A DNA stretch of 64,000 bases. Origin: Myxococcales bacterium (GTDB lineage Bacteria; Myxococcota_A; Polyangia; Nannocystales; Nannocystaceae). Of this stretch, positions 43,080-52,753 are shown piece by piece. Position numbers and translations under genes: made by a program. Each line of letters starts with the position of its first letter. The stretch's first letter is position 1. The DNA lies in contig JACKDW010000003.1 in assembly GCA_020633295.1 (NCBI GenBank), forward strand, positions 248,001-312,000, written 5' to 3'. The notes below the pieces were generated by a model that was given only the letters and a program-made list of their open reading frames with translations, made no database searches and was not told the DNA's origin.

Positions 43080-45467
43080 GATCGCCTCGGCCCGCGCCGC
43101 GACCTTCGTCCGGGAGGACACGAACTCGGGGCGCTCGCGCAGCGGGTCGAGCAGCGGGCAGAAGTCGTACCAGTCGATGTCGACGAGCACGTTGTCCGCC
43201 GCCCGCGTCACGTAGGCCATGGCGTCGTCCAGGCGGCCCTGGAACGCCATGACCTCCGCGGAGATCTGCAGGATCACCGTCGCCAGCCGCGGGTTGATGC
43301 GCGCGCCCTCCGGGCGCGTCTCGAGGAACATCGGCGGCTCGCTCGCGACCTCCTCCATCGACAGCCCGCGCGCGAGGAACATCAGCGCGCGGTTGTCCAC
43401 GTTGTCCGGGCTGCGCTCGATCTCCGCGCGGCAGCGCCGGATCGCGTTCGCGTCGCGTCGCCACCCGGCCATGCGGATCTCGAGCAGCAGCGGCGGGTTC
43501 ACGCCGGAGACGCTCTCGAGCGCGCGCTTGAACTCCGCGAGCGCGCGCTCGTACCCAGCCCAGTCTGCGCGTAGCGCCAGGTGACGGCAGACGTCGAAGT
43601 AGCCCGTGAGCAGGGTCGGGTCGAGGTCCTGCGCGAGCTTGATGTGGTCGATGCCCTGCTGCGCGCGGCCGGCCTCGCACTGCAGGCGGCCGAGGTAGTC
43701 ATGGGCTTCGGCGTAGGTCGGCGCGATCTTCAGCGCCCGCGAGAGCGAGCGCGCGGCCGCCCGGTAGTCGCCGATCTGCACGCTGTGCTTGGCGGCGGCG
43801 AAGTGGCTCTCGGCCAGCTCGGGCGCCTCGACGAGCGCGCGCTCGACCGCCTCGCGCGCGCGCGCCTCCCAGTCGATGTCGCCGGTGTTGGGCGCGAACC
43901 AGGCGAACAGGCACGCGATCGCGTAGGCGGCGATCGCCGGCTTGAAGCCCGGCGCGAGCTCCAGGCAGCGCTCGAGCAGCGCGACCGGGCGCTCCTCGTC
44001 CGGGAAGCGCTGCAGCTGGCGCATGCGCTTGCGCGCGCGCAGGTAGAGCTCGATCGCCTCGGCCGGCGCCTCGCCGCGGTGGGCGATCGTCGAGAGCTCC
44101 ACGCGCAGCGCCTCGGCGATCCGCCGGCCCATCTTGTCCTGCAGCTCGAACACGTCCTCGAGCAGCCCGTCGAAGCGCTCGCTCCACAGCTGGAAGCCGC
44201 TCTGCACGTCCTCGAGGCGCGCCGAGATCCGCACCCGCTTGCCGGCGAGCTGCACCGTGCCGTCGACGATCACGTCGACGCCGAGGTCCTGCCCGATGCT
44301 GCGAGGGTCGCGGTCGCGCCCGCCGGTGTCGGCGTACTTCGCGGTCGCGCCGCTGCCCGAGACCTTCAGCCCGCGTGTCCGTGAGAGCAGGTCGATCAGC
44401 TCGTCGCTGAGCGCCTCGGCGACGAAGCGCTCGCTCTCTGGGCCGCGGTAGCGAAACGGCAGCACCGCGAGCGCGCGCTCGCCGGTGCCCGAGACCGACC
44501 AGCGCGGCGTCGTGGTCGTGCTCGTCGTCGTCATCGTCGCGTTGATCGTCAGCGACGCGAGCGCCTGCGCGGTCGTCGTGCCCTGGTCCGCGCTCGCGAA
44601 GGACGCGAGCATGTGCGCGATCGAGGTCGCGCTCTCGGGGCGGCCGTCACGCTCCCGCGCCAGCAGGTTCAGCACCAGCTCCGGTAGCCCGTCGGGCAGC
44701 GTGGCCACGAACTCGCGCGGGTGGCGGGGCTCCTGCGCCAGCCGAGCGAGCGCCACGCCGATCGAGTTCTCGCCGACGAAGGGCAGCTGCCCCGTGAGCA
44801 TCTCGTAGAGGATCAGGCCGGCGGCGTAGAGATCGGCGCGGTGATCGATCGGCGTGCCCGCGACCTGCTCGGGCGACATGTACGCCGGCGTGCCCATGAG
44901 CTTCCCGGTGCGCAGCGTCGCCTCCGCCTCGCTCGCGCGCGCGATCCCGAAGTCGGTGATCACGACGCGGCCGCCACGCTCGAGCAGGATGTTCGCCGGC
45001 TTGAGGTCGCGGTGGATGATGCCGGCGTCGTGGGCCGCCGAGAGCCCGGCGAAGATCTCCACCGCGAGCGCGCTCGCGCAGCCGGGCGTGAGCTGACGCT
45101 TTCTGTGCAGCACCTGGCGAAGGCTCTCGCCGCGGATGTACTCCATCGTCAAGAACCGCAGGCCCTCGTGCTCGCCGAGGTCGTAGGTCCGCGCGACGTT
45201 GCGGTGGGTGACGCGCCGGGCGAGCCGGACCTCGCGGCGAAACCGCTCGACCACCTCGGAGCCCTGGGTCGCGGTCGAGAGCAGCAGCTTGAGCGCGATC
45301 GTCTCGTCGACCTCGCGGTCGTGGACGCGGTACACCGCCCCCATCCCGCCCTCGCCGATGTGCTTCTCGATCTCGTAGCGGCCGGCGAACACCTGACCCT
45401 TCTCGAGCCGGCCAGCTTGCTTCGGCGCGGCTGCGGTCGTCTCGTTCTCGACGTTCGCCTCAACCAT
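43068..45467 (-). CDS. Ser/Thr protein kinase with TolB-like and TPR domains
   Basis: 799 residues. Kinase: GEGGMGAVY near 38-46, HRDLKPAN near 156, DFGIAR near 175, GTPAYMSPEQ near 193; then a Thr-rich joint, a TolB/FlgO-like domain (ERALAVLPFRYRGPESERFV, GVDVIVDGTVQLAGKRVRIS, about 320-450) and TPR-type helices to the end. No obvious membrane helix, so it is probably cytoplasmic, unlike the other two kinases. Found in many signalling proteins with adenylate cyclase or kinase heads. ATG at 45467 has TAAAAT 11 nt upstream; an upstream start would add an Arg/Pro-rich non-coding stretch. Confidence 0.92.
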   Translation of the reverse strand: MVEANVENETTAAAPKQAGRLEKGQVFAGRYEIEKHIGEGGMGAVYRVHDREVDETIALKLLLSTATQGSEVVERFRREVRLARRVTHRNVARTYDLGEHEGLRFLTMEYIRGESLRQVLHRKRQLTPGCASALAVEIFAGLSAAHDAGIIHRDLKPANILLERGGRVVITDFGIARASEAEATLRTGKLMGTPAYMSPEQVAGTPIDHRADLYAAGLILYEMLTGQLPFVGENSIGVALARLAQEPRHPREFVATLPDGLPELVLNLLARERDGRPESATSIAHMLASFASADQGTTTAQALASLTINATMTTTSTTTTPRWSVSGTGERALAVLPFRYRGPESERFVAEALSDELIDLLSRTRGLKVSGSGATAKYADTGGRDRDPRSIGQDLGVDVIVDGTVQLAGKRVRISARLEDVQSGFQLWSERFDGLLEDVFELQDKMGRRIAEALRVELSTIAHRGEAPAEAIELYLRARKRMRQLQRFPDEERPVALLERCLELAPGFKPAIAAYAIACLFAWFAPNTGDIDWEARAREAVERALVEAPELAESHFAAAKHSVQIGDYRAAARSLSRALKIAPTYAEAHDYLGRLQCEAGRAQQGIDHIKLAQDLDPTLLTGYFDVCRHLALRADWAGYERALAEFKRALESVSGVNPPLLLEIRMAGWRRDANAIRRCRAEIERSPDNVDNRALMFLARGLSMEEVASEPPMFLETRPEGARINPRLATVILQISAEVMAFQGRLDDAMAYVTRAADNVLVDIDWYDFCPLLDPLRERPEFVSSRTKVAARAEAIWSI

Positions 45468-45614
45468 GGACAGCACGGATTTTAACCCCCATCGGCCAGG
45501 TAAACACGGGTTTCGTCGCCGGGGCGCGGCGTCGCGTCGCGCGGGGCCTTGTGCACCCGGCGGGTGCACCGGTAGCGTGCACGTGGTGCAGAATCGCGCG
45601 AGGGAGGCATGAAC

Positions 45615-46673
45615 ATGACGCGTACGCTCTCGATACTCTCACTGACGAGCGCAGTTCTGACTGCGGGCTGCTCCTACGAGCCCCATAACGACGCGACCAC
45701 CGACACGCAGGGCACGAGCGGCTCCGAGGGCGCGAGCGCGAGCACGGCGGGTGCGTCGAGCTCTGACACCGACGCCGCGACGAGCGGCGAGACCGACACG
45801 GGCGAGCCCGCCTTCGGCCCGGTCCGCTTCATCGCGTTCGGCGACGGCGGCGAGGGCAACGAGGATCAGTACAAGGTCGCCGAGGCCGTCGAGCTCGTCT
45901 GCGCCGCGCGCGGGTGCGACTTCGCGCTGTACCTCGGCGACAACTTCTACGACGACGGCGTGTTCTCGGTCGACGACCAGCAGTTCACCGACAAATTCGA
46001 GCTGCCGTACGCCGGGCTCGATCTCCGCTTCTACATCGTGCTCGGCAACCACGACTACGGCGCGGTGATCCCCGACTGGACGCGCAGCGACTTCCAGATC
46101 GAGTACACGCAGCACAGCGACAAGTGGTACCTGCCGCACGAGTGGTACACCTGGCAGATCGAGCATGTGCAGTTCTTCGCGCTCGACACCCACCGGCAGA
46201 TGCTCGGCGAGGAGCTGGTCGAGCAGCGCGCCTGGCTCCAAGACGAGCTGGGCAAGAGCGACGCGACCTGGAAGATCGGGCTCGCGCACCATCCCTACAT
46301 CTCCAACGGCGCGCACGGGAACGCGGGCTCCTACGAGGGCCTGGACTCGACGCTGCTGCGGGGCGGGAACGTCCAGGACCTCTTCGACGGCTTCCTCTGC
46401 GGCCAGGTGAACCTGTTCTTCTCGGGTCACGACCACACGCGGCAGTGGCTCGAGCCCGTGTGCGGCACGACCTTCATCGTCAGCGGCGCCGCCTCCAAGA
46501 CCACGGACATGGAGCACCGCGACAACAACCCGACCTTCTACGAGGACGACACCACGCCGGGCTTCCTCTGGGTCGAGATCGTCGACGACCAGATGACGGG
46601 CGTCTTCTACGACCGCGACGGCAACGTCGACTTCGAAAAGACGATCACGCGCGCTGAAGCCAGCGGCGCGTGA
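45615..46673 (+). CDS. Calcineurin-like metallophosphoesterase lipoprotein (purple acid phosphatase type)
   Basis: 352 residues. Lipobox TAGC (Cys18-19), Ser/Thr/Asp linker, then a phosphoesterase domain with the full ligand set: FIAFGDGGEGN, LYLGDNFYDDG, VLGNHDYG, LAHHPYISNG, FSGHDH. The GDNFY motif with Tyr points to tartrate-resistant acid phosphatase (binuclear Fe). Acts in the envelope on phosphomonoesters, by inference. The ribosome site GGGAGG (45602-45607) sits 1 nt before the ATG at 45609 but 7 nt before the ATG at 45615, so the latter is preferred. Confidence 0.92.
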   Translation: MTRTLSILSLTSAVLTAGCSYEPHNDATTDTQGTSGSEGASASTAGASSSDTDAATSGETDTGEPAFGPVRFIAFGDGGEGNEDQYKVAEAVELVCAARGCDFALYLGDNFYDDGVFSVDDQQFTDKFELPYAGLDLRFYIVLGNHDYGAVIPDWTRSDFQIEYTQHSDKWYLPHEWYTWQIEHVQFFALDTHRQMLGEELVEQRAWLQDELGKSDATWKIGLAHHPYISNGAHGNAGSYEGLDSTLLRGGNVQDLFDGFLCGQVNLFFSGHDHTRQWLEPVCGTTFIVSGAASKTTDMEHRDNNPTFYEDDTTPGFLWVEIVDDQMTGVFYDRDGNVDFEKTITRAEASGA

Positions 46674-46718
46674 TCAAGGGCGGGCGGGCGCGCTCGCCCG
46701 CGCTGGCTTGGTACTGGA

Positions 46719-46907
46719 TCAGAACAGGTTCCCGAGTCCGCCCGGGAGCTTGCTCTTGATCGAGTCGGGCACCTTGTTCGCCAGCCCGGAGGACGCGAGC
46801 CACTGCGGGACCTGCGACGCGTTCTCCTGCAAGAAGCTGACGACTTTCTTCGCGGTCTCCTCGTCGAGGCCGACCTTCTTGACCAATCCAGTGATGAGCT
46901 CGTTCAT
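46719..46907 (-). CDS. Small helical protein (62 aa) of unknown function
   Basis: 62 residues, no signal. Two helices (LVKKVGLDEETAKKVVSFLQ; VPQWLASSGLANKVPDSIKS) and a Gly-rich end. It has the look of short DUF-type proteins with a conserved E-T-A-x-x-V-V-x-F-L helix found beside stress genes, but I cannot name the family. AGAGGA precedes the ATG by 7 nt. Convergent with the phosphoesterase, divergent from the gene at 47064. Confidence 0.75.
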   Translation of the reverse strand: MNELITGLVKKVGLDEETAKKVVSFLQENASQVPQWLASSGLANKVPDSIKSKLPGGLGNLF

Positions 46908-47051
46908 CGTGTTCCTCTCGTGCGAGCGGGCGGAGGACGCGAGCGCGCCCACGGGCCCGGCGGGCCCGCAGACTCGCACGCGCGGCGCCGGGCGACAACA
47001 GCGCGCGGAGCGGACCGCGAGCCGGTGCGCGAGCGCGCGCCCGCGCGGGTG

Positions 47052-47057
47052 TACACT
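47052..47057 (+). promoter_or_regulatory. -10-like hexamer (TACACT)
   Basis: TACACT with 6 nt to the GTG at 47064; identical spacing to the sites at 4223 and 15067. Confidence 0.55.
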
Positions 47058-47063
47058 CGACCT

Positions 47064-47540
47064 GTGCATCGCGAGGTGTGGATCCTGCTCTCGACCTTGC
47101 TCGCGTGGCCGCTGCCCGCCGTCGCCGCGGCGCCTGACGAGGCCCCGGCCGACGCCGACGCGGGGGACGCGGATGACGCGGGGGACGCGGGGGACGACGC
47201 CAGCCCGGAGGAGGCGCCGGAGACCAGCGTGCACGTGTGCCTGAGCGACGACTCCATCGAGGGGGAGATCATGCTGCCGGAGCCGATGGGGGGACCGCCG
47301 CCGGACATCGGCCCCTGCCTCGATATGCCCGCAGAGCCATGCTTGAGCATCGTCGAGCCGCGCGCGGGTCGCTGCGACGTCGCCGCGCCGGGCGAGGACG
47401 ACGGGCTGCCGGCGCTGCTCGCGGGCGGGCTGCTGCTGACAGCGGCGGCGCGTCGCCGCCGTCGCGCGATCGAGCGGCTCGAGCGCGCGGGCGTCTTGCC
47501 GGAGGACGTGCTCGCGCGGCTGCGCTCGCGCGACGAGTGA
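47064..47540 (+). CDS. Secreted protein with acidic linker and C-terminal membrane segment
   Basis: 158 residues. Signal peptide (1-20), an Asp/Ala/Glu-rich linker, a short Cys-containing domain (VHVCLSDDSIEGEIMLPEP, IGPCLDMPAEPCLSI, GRCDVA), then a hydrophobic stretch (GLPALLAGGLLLTAA) followed by RRRRR and a 20-residue charged tail. The layout recalls C-terminal sorting signals of myxobacteria but extends beyond them, so it may simply be a single-pass protein. GTG at 47064 lies 6 nt after TACACT. Confidence 0.7.
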   Translation: MHREVWILLSTLLAWPLPAVAAAPDEAPADADAGDADDAGDAGDDASPEEAPETSVHVCLSDDSIEGEIMLPEPMGGPPPDIGPCLDMPAEPCLSIVEPRAGRCDVAAPGEDDGLPALLAGGLLLTAAARRRRRAIERLERAGVLPEDVLARLRSRDE

Positions 47541-48407
47541 GGTCCTCCGCGAGGCCGCCCACGAGGTCCCTCGCGCGGTCCCCGTTCAAGTCCGAGTTGA
47601 TGCGGACGAGCGTCTCCGCAGCGCCGGCGGCGGACGAGGAGGAACGCGCGGCCGACGAGCGGCGACGGTCGCTGCGTCGTCGACCGTCGCCGGTCGAGGG
47701 ATGTACGTGCACGACGCGCTCGCGCTCGCGCCCGGCCCGCGGCGCGTCACGGGCGACGCGGACGAGATGTCGTTTACGACATGTGTTTTAGGACCCGTGA
47801 ACAGTCGCGCGCGGCGACGTCGCTGCCGCGGCGGCGGCCCGACACCCGGTGAAAAAAATCTGCTCCGCCCGTGAATCTTCGCTATCATGGAGCGGTCGAA
47901 AGACAGCGAACGGGAGCCTCTGACCTTGGCCTGCTGAACTCGAGTGCCGCGCCTAGCCGATGACGACGAACGTCGTCGCTGCCAGTAATTTGGCCGCTGC
48001 GCGCGGTAATCCGGGCCTTGGAGCGCTCCCGCGCCATCTCGCGCGGGCCTCTGCCGCCGCGTCACGCGGGCGCTCGACCACGTCGAGCGCGCCGCGACGC
48101 TCCGTCAATCGACGGACCGTAGCGAGCACCGAGACGATCGGGCGCTCGTGACGACGACGCGAGCTCCGGCGCATGGCGAGCGCTCCAGCCTTCACTCTTG
48201 GGCCAGCACCGAGTCCCGCTCGAGTCAGGAGAGCAGAGATGAACAGCGTCTTTAGCGTGTGACGTGAGTCCACGCGGAAGCTCATGTCACGCGCGCCTCA
48301 GGATCCCGATCGATTGACGGGTGCTCCGGGGGTTGTGACATCGCCGAATCACACATCTTCGGATCACTCGCTCCGCGACCCCACTTCTTCGCGGCGTGGT
48401 GATTCCA
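47541..48407. other. 867-nt gene-free region with stem-loops
   Basis: No frame here has coding bias. It contains a terminator-like hairpin at 47767, a TATCAT hexamer at 47883, and perfect stems GACGACG-AA-CGTCGTC (about 47964-47979), CCCGCG-N8-CGCGGG (about 48028-48047) and TCCGTC-AATC-GACGGA (about 48102-48117). A structured non-coding RNA or a 5' leader of the small basic gene is possible; nothing matches a known RNA. Confidence 0.5.
47767..47789 (+). terminator. ACATGT-type stem-loop with T-run
   Basis: ATGTCG (47767-47772), loop TTTA, CGACAT (47777-47782), then GTGTTTT. Same stem pattern as the elements at 21552 and 36214; lies about 230 nt after the gene ending at 47540. Confidence 0.5.
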
Positions 48408-48671
48408 ATGTCTAAGAAAGCGAAACTCAAGGCGCGCGCGCTTCGTCGTGCTCAAAAGGTAGCCCGCAAGGACGCGCAGCGTCGCCAGTACGAGGCCTGG
48501 AAATTGTCCGGGCAGAACACCAAGAGCCGGCGCGTCAAGCTGCGAAAGCAGCGCGCGACGCCGCTGCGCAGCGCGGACCACTCGACGGGCCCGTGCGGCA
48601 ACATCGGGTGTAAGCGCTGCAACCCGGCGCCGTACAACCTCCTGTCGCCGAGAGAGCTCGCGTCGCGGTAG
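48408..48671 (+). CDS. Small very basic protein (87 aa) with Cys motif
   Basis: 87 residues, Lys/Arg-rich over the first 50 (SKKAKLKARALRRAQKVAR), then GPCGNIGCKRCNP near residues 62-74, where three Cys could bind zinc. It resembles nucleic-acid-binding or ribosome-associated small proteins, but no family is recognised. Third-position bias is weaker than in neighbours, with codons such as AAA and ATT, so it may be recently acquired or short-lived. ATG at 48408 fits; a GTG at 48396 is also in frame. The 3' end is closed by a strong hairpin. Confidence 0.7.
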   Translation: MSKKAKLKARALRRAQKVARKDAQRRQYEAWKLSGQNTKSRRVKLRKQRATPLRSADHSTGPCGNIGCKRCNPAPYNLLSPRELASR

Positions 48672-48688
48672 CGCGACCCAATGACGCG

Positions 48689-48719
48689 CGAGCGGCCGCC
48701 CCTAGCGGGCGGCCGCTCG
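48689..48719. terminator. Bidirectional hairpin between convergent genes
   Basis: 13-bp perfect stem CGAGCGGCCGCCC / GGGCGGCCGCTCG with a 5-nt loop CTAGC, 17 nt after the small basic gene and 15 nt before the end of the M23-like gene. Confidence 0.65.
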
Positions 48720-48734
48720 TGGGTTGGTCGCGGG

Positions 48735-50699
48735 CTAGTCGTTGAGGTTCGTGTCCCACGTGGAGAGGTAGAACATCCCCATGGGGCCGCGCGAGGAGAC
48801 GACGATCAGGTCGCGCGACGACTTCCCGTCATAGCGCTTCGTGATCGTCGCCGCGTCGATGTAGGACGCGTCGACGTAGCGACTCGAGCCGTCGCGCCGC
48901 AGCGCGCCGCCGTCGGGTCGCAGCGTCCAGCCGATGATCCGCAGCTTGCCCGCGCCGTCGCGGACCACGGCGGCGATGTTGCCGCCCGCGAGCGCGGGGT
49001 TGAGCAGCTTGACCTCGGAGATCGAGCCGGCGGACTCGGAGCCCTTCATGCGCCCGATGTTCGCGGCGCCGTTGAGCTGGTGGGACTCGATGCCCATCGT
49101 CCCGTTCGCGCGCTGGAACGCGGTGACCACCGCGCCCGGGGTCGCGGTGACCGAGAGCGCCTCGCCGACGCTCGAGCGCGTCTTCTCGGCGACCTTCGTG
49201 ACGACCGCGCCGTCGGCGGACACGGTGAAGGTGTTGAGCACCAGGCGCTGCTGCGAGTCCCGCGACGCGGTGACGACCCCGCGGAAGCTCTTCGCGGCGG
49301 CGATCCGCGTCTCGCTCACGAGCGGCCCGGTCGCGCTGCCCTCGCGCACGATCTTGTCGTTGTTCACGTCCCAGACGATGATCTTGAGGCGCGAGTCGTT
49401 GCCGACGATCGCGGTCGCGAACTTGTCATCGCCGCCGTCGATCCGCGTGAATTGAACGCCCCTGATCTCATTCGAGAGGTAGTCGTCGAGCCGCGTGAGC
49501 TGGCCCTGCGCGTCCACGCGGTAGAGGATCAGCTTGAGCTGGTCGCTGCCGAGCTTGAGCGCGACCAGGACCCTGCCGCTCGAGACCTTGGCGATCGCGA
49601 GCTGCTTCACGGTCCCGGCCAGCTCGGTGTCGAGCTTGGTCAGCTGCGTGACGCCGTCGACGCGCCACGTGGTCAGGAAGAGCTTGTCCTTCGCGGTCTT
49701 GTTGGCCGTGACGACGACGCTCTCGCTTAAAAATGTGACCGCGGTGTCCTCGCTGGTCGAGAGGTTGCCGTTGACGACGCGCTGCAGGAACGGCGAGCCG
49801 TGGAACATCGTGTAGCGGCAGCGCGGCTCGTAGGCCTGGTACGTCGAGGAGCCGCAGCGGAGGTCGGGCTCGCCGTCCGCGGGCTTCGGGGGCTCCTGCG
49901 CGGGATCGTAGCCCTGGAGCTCCTCGCCGCGGAACCGGTACCAGCGCCCCGCCGTGGCCTGGCGATCCTTCTCCCACTCCTGGGCCCAGATCCGGGTGAA
50001 GCGCAGCGGCACCTTGACGCCGGTGCTGCTCGGGGAGTCGATCGTCGCGCGGTCCAGGTGCAGGTGGGGGCCCCCGGAGTTGCCGGAGTTGCCGACGCGA
50101 CCGACGAGCTGACCTTTCTTGATGCTCGGTCGGTCGGCTGGCTCGAGGTACATGCCGACGCGGTAGTCGCCGCTCGGCGTCTTCGCGCGCCCGGTGTCGG
50201 TGTTGAACTCGTCACCTTGCTTTGGGCACAGCGCCGTCGGGATCGAGCCCTCCTGGAGGTGCGTGAGCTTGATCAGGTCGCCGTCGGGCGTCTCGATGAA
50301 CAGCGAGTTCCCGGACATCGGGATCGTCCACTGCTCGCTCTGACCCTGGACCGCGGAGAGCTTCGTCCCCTTCGAGTTGTCCTTCCCGGTGCGCCAGCAG
50401 GCGCGCACCTTCCCGTCCACGGGCGAGTACACCGGGACGCCCCACGAGAGCACGTCGCTGTTGCTCGTGCACTTCGTGCCCTCGCGGCAGCCGGTCCACT
50501 CCTTGTCGCCCTCGTCCCAGCGCACGACGCTGAGGTCGAGCGTGACCGGCCCCTCGCCGAACTCCTGGACGCGCCAGTACTGCCCGGGCTCGAGCGAGGA
50601 GGCGCGGCTGAACCACTGGAGCTCGGCCGCGCTCGCGGCGGACGGGGTTGCGATGCAGAGCAGCCCGAGGGCCGCGCAGAGCGTCTTGATCACCTTCAT
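48735..50699 (-). CDS. Secreted degenerate M23-type (LytM) protein with beta-propeller-like C-terminus
   Basis: 654 residues. Signal peptide (1-24). The LytM-like part spans about 75-215: SNSDVLSWGVPVYSPVDGKV and, later, GQLVGRVGNSGNSGGPHLHLD, which keeps the HxH ligand motif. The first HxxxD motif is altered: Asp is retained but the His position holds Thr, so zinc binding and hydrolase activity are doubtful. Residues about 310-650 are regular four-strand repeats (TVKQLAIAKVSSGRVLVALKL, VQFTRIDGGDDKFATAIVG) like propeller blades. AGGAA precedes the ATG at 50699. No cofactor or operon partner is evident. Confidence 0.87.
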   Translation of the reverse strand: MKVIKTLCAALGLLCIATPSAASAAELQWFSRASSLEPGQYWRVQEFGEGPVTLDLSVVRWDEGDKEWTGCREGTKCTSNSDVLSWGVPVYSPVDGKVRACWRTGKDNSKGTKLSAVQGQSEQWTIPMSGNSLFIETPDGDLIKLTHLQEGSIPTALCPKQGDEFNTDTGRAKTPSGDYRVGMYLEPADRPSIKKGQLVGRVGNSGNSGGPHLHLDRATIDSPSSTGVKVPLRFTRIWAQEWEKDRQATAGRWYRFRGEELQGYDPAQEPPKPADGEPDLRCGSSTYQAYEPRCRYTMFHGSPFLQRVVNGNLSTSEDTAVTFLSESVVVTANKTAKDKLFLTTWRVDGVTQLTKLDTELAGTVKQLAIAKVSSGRVLVALKLGSDQLKLILYRVDAQGQLTRLDDYLSNEIRGVQFTRIDGGDDKFATAIVGNDSRLKIIVWDVNNDKIVREGSATGPLVSETRIAAAKSFRGVVTASRDSQQRLVLNTFTVSADGAVVTKVAEKTRSSVGEALSVTATPGAVVTAFQRANGTMGIESHQLNGAANIGRMKGSESAGSISEVKLLNPALAGGNIAAVVRDGAGKLRIIGWTLRPDGGALRRDGSSRYVDASYIDAATITKRYDGKSSRDLIVVSSRGPMGMFYLSTWDTNLND

Positions 50700-50835
50700 C
50701 GGAGTTCCTGACCTGGGTGTAGGGGGCGGATAGACGGGCGCCCGGATCGCTCGATCGGGGGAACGCGATCGCGCGGGCGTCTCACCCCTCTAGTTGCCGG
50801 TCTCGCGGGTTCAATTTTCGACGCGGTCGAACCGC

Positions 50836-50875
50836 GCGCGCACGATCGCGCGCACGATCGCGCGCACGATCGCGC
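50836..50875. repeat. 12-bp tandem repeat (CACGATCGCGCG)x3
   Basis: Three consecutive near-perfect copies between two minus-strand genes. Each unit contains CGATCG; no function visible. Confidence 0.6.
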
Positions 50876-50891
50876 CGGGTGAGCGCGGCGC

Positions 50892-52753
50892 CTACGGCGA
50901 CTCGGTGACCACGAGCCGCTCGCCCTGGGGCACGTCGAGGAGGACCTGCTCGATCCCCGACGCGGGCCAGTACACGCGCACCTCGGCGACCGGCCCGCGG
51001 TGGTCCTTGAGGCCGAAGTGCGCCGTCAGCTCGCCGTGGCCCATGTAGCTGGCCGAGCCGATCTCGCGCAGCTGCGGGGGGCCGTCGGCCGTCGCGCGCA
51101 CGGTCACGCGGGCGCCTCGGCCGTCGCGGTTGCTCAGCGTGCCGACGGCCTGAACCTCGAGCCAGCCGCGCTGGGTCGTCTGCTCGTTGCGATAGAAGAT
51201 CGGCGAGGCGGCGAAGTTGACGACGACGATGTCGAGGTCGCCGTCGGCGTCGTGGTCGAGCGTGACAAGCCCGCGACCCTGACCGTCGTCGAGCGTGCCG
51301 ACCTCGGCGCTGATCTCGACCATCGCGCCGTCGCCGGCGTTGTCCCAGAAGCGCATCGCGTCGAAGAGGTTGTTCGACGCGTTCCAGCCGTTGGTCATGA
51401 CGACGTCGAGGTCGCCGTCGAGGTCGTGGTCGAGGAACGCGACGCCCCAGCCCCAGTCGCCCTCGCGGACGCCGGCGAAGTCGGTGGCGTCGCTGAACAG
51501 TCGCGCGCCCTCGTAGCGGTACAGGTGGTTGCCGGTCTTGCCCGCGACGCCCGAGATCGAGGTGACGAGCCAGTCGAGGTCGGCGTCGTTGTCGAAGTCG
51601 CCGACCGCGGCGCCCATGCCGTTCTCGTCGGTCCCGACCCCGGCGTCGAGCGTGCCGTCGGTGAAGGTGCCGTCGCCGTTGTTCCAGAACAGGCGGCTGG
51701 TGCTGAAGTCCGCGGCGATCAGCAGCTCGGGGTAGTCGTCGCCGTCGAGGTCGGAGAACATCGGCGTCAGCGCGAGCGTGCCGCCGATCGGGAACTCGGT
51801 CTCGACGTACTTCCACACGGCGTCGATGTTGACCCCGGCCGCGTCGGTCACGTCCTCGAAGCTGCCGGGCGCGTCGGCGCCGAGGTTGCGCAGCAGCCGG
51901 CTGTGCGAGGGCGTGTCGCCGAGCGCGAAGTGGGTGCGGTACTCGCCGACGTAGACGTCGAGGTAGCCGTCGAGGTCGTAGTCGCCGAAGCTCGGCGTCG
52001 TCCCGGTGTGCACGTCAGCGCTCGAGAGCGCCGCGCCGCGGGCCTCGCCCTGCTCGCTGAAGCCGCCGGCGCCGTCGTTGATGAACAGGTAGTGCCGCGT
52101 CCCGCCGACCGCGGTGACGTACAGATCGAGGTCGCCGTCGTTGTCGATGTCGCCCCACGCCGCGCCGGCCGAGTGCGCGTCGAGGTCGAGGCCCGCCTCG
52201 GCGCCGCGCTCGCTGAACGTGCCGTCGCCGTTGTTGCGGTACAGCAGGTTGGCGCCGTAGACGCGAGGGAAGAACAGATCGACGCGGCCGTCGCCGTCGT
52301 AGTCGCCGGCCGCGACGCCGCCGGTCTGCCACTCCACGGTGCAGAAGTGCCCGACCTTGTCGACCGCGGGCGCGTCGACGATGCAGTCAGGTGACGTGTT
52401 CCACTCGCCCTGCACGTGGTCGATGCCGACCTCGGCGGTCACGTCGAGGAAGTAGGCGCCGCCGGGCGGCGGCGGATCGAAGCCCGTCTCGCTCGAGCTC
52501 CCGGTCGTGTACGCGCCCGTGTCGGGCTCGGTCGTAGCGACGCCCGTCGTCGTCGTCATCGCCCCCGCGCTCGTCGAGGCGTCACCCGTCGCGGGGTCGG
52601 TCGTGGTGGACCCGTCGGTCTCCGAGCCGGTCGAGCTCGAGCTCGACGCGTCGCCTCCGCCCGAGCAGGCGAGCAGCGCGACGGCGAGCCACGCCGCGCG
52701 CGCGCGCGCGCGCGCGGCGTGACGGGTGACGGTCGCGTGAGCCAGGCGCTCAC
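50892..52753 (-). CDS. FG-GAP/VCBS repeat lipoprotein (ASPIC/UnbV type) with out-of-frame start
   Basis: About 620 residues. The mature part has Asp-rich Ca2+ loops typical of integrin-like propellers (GDYDGDGRVDLFF, GDIDNDGDLDLYV, SDLDGDDYPELLI, DHDLDGDLDVVMT) and ends with an ASPIC/UnbV-like domain (GWLEVQAVGTLSNRDGRGARV, ASYMGHGELTAHFGL). Lipobox LLAC is clear, but its frame has no normal start. The only good start, GTG at 52753, is in another frame and is joined to the lipoprotein frame across the (CG)11 tract at 52695-52716; one unit fewer would put it in frame. A CTG at 52745 is the only in-frame alternative. Confidence 0.8.
52695..52716. repeat. (CG)11 dinucleotide tract in the 5' part of a lipoprotein gene
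   Basis: 22 nt of perfect CG dinucleotides, between the best start codon and the lipobox. Length changes would switch reading frames. Confidence 0.9.
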
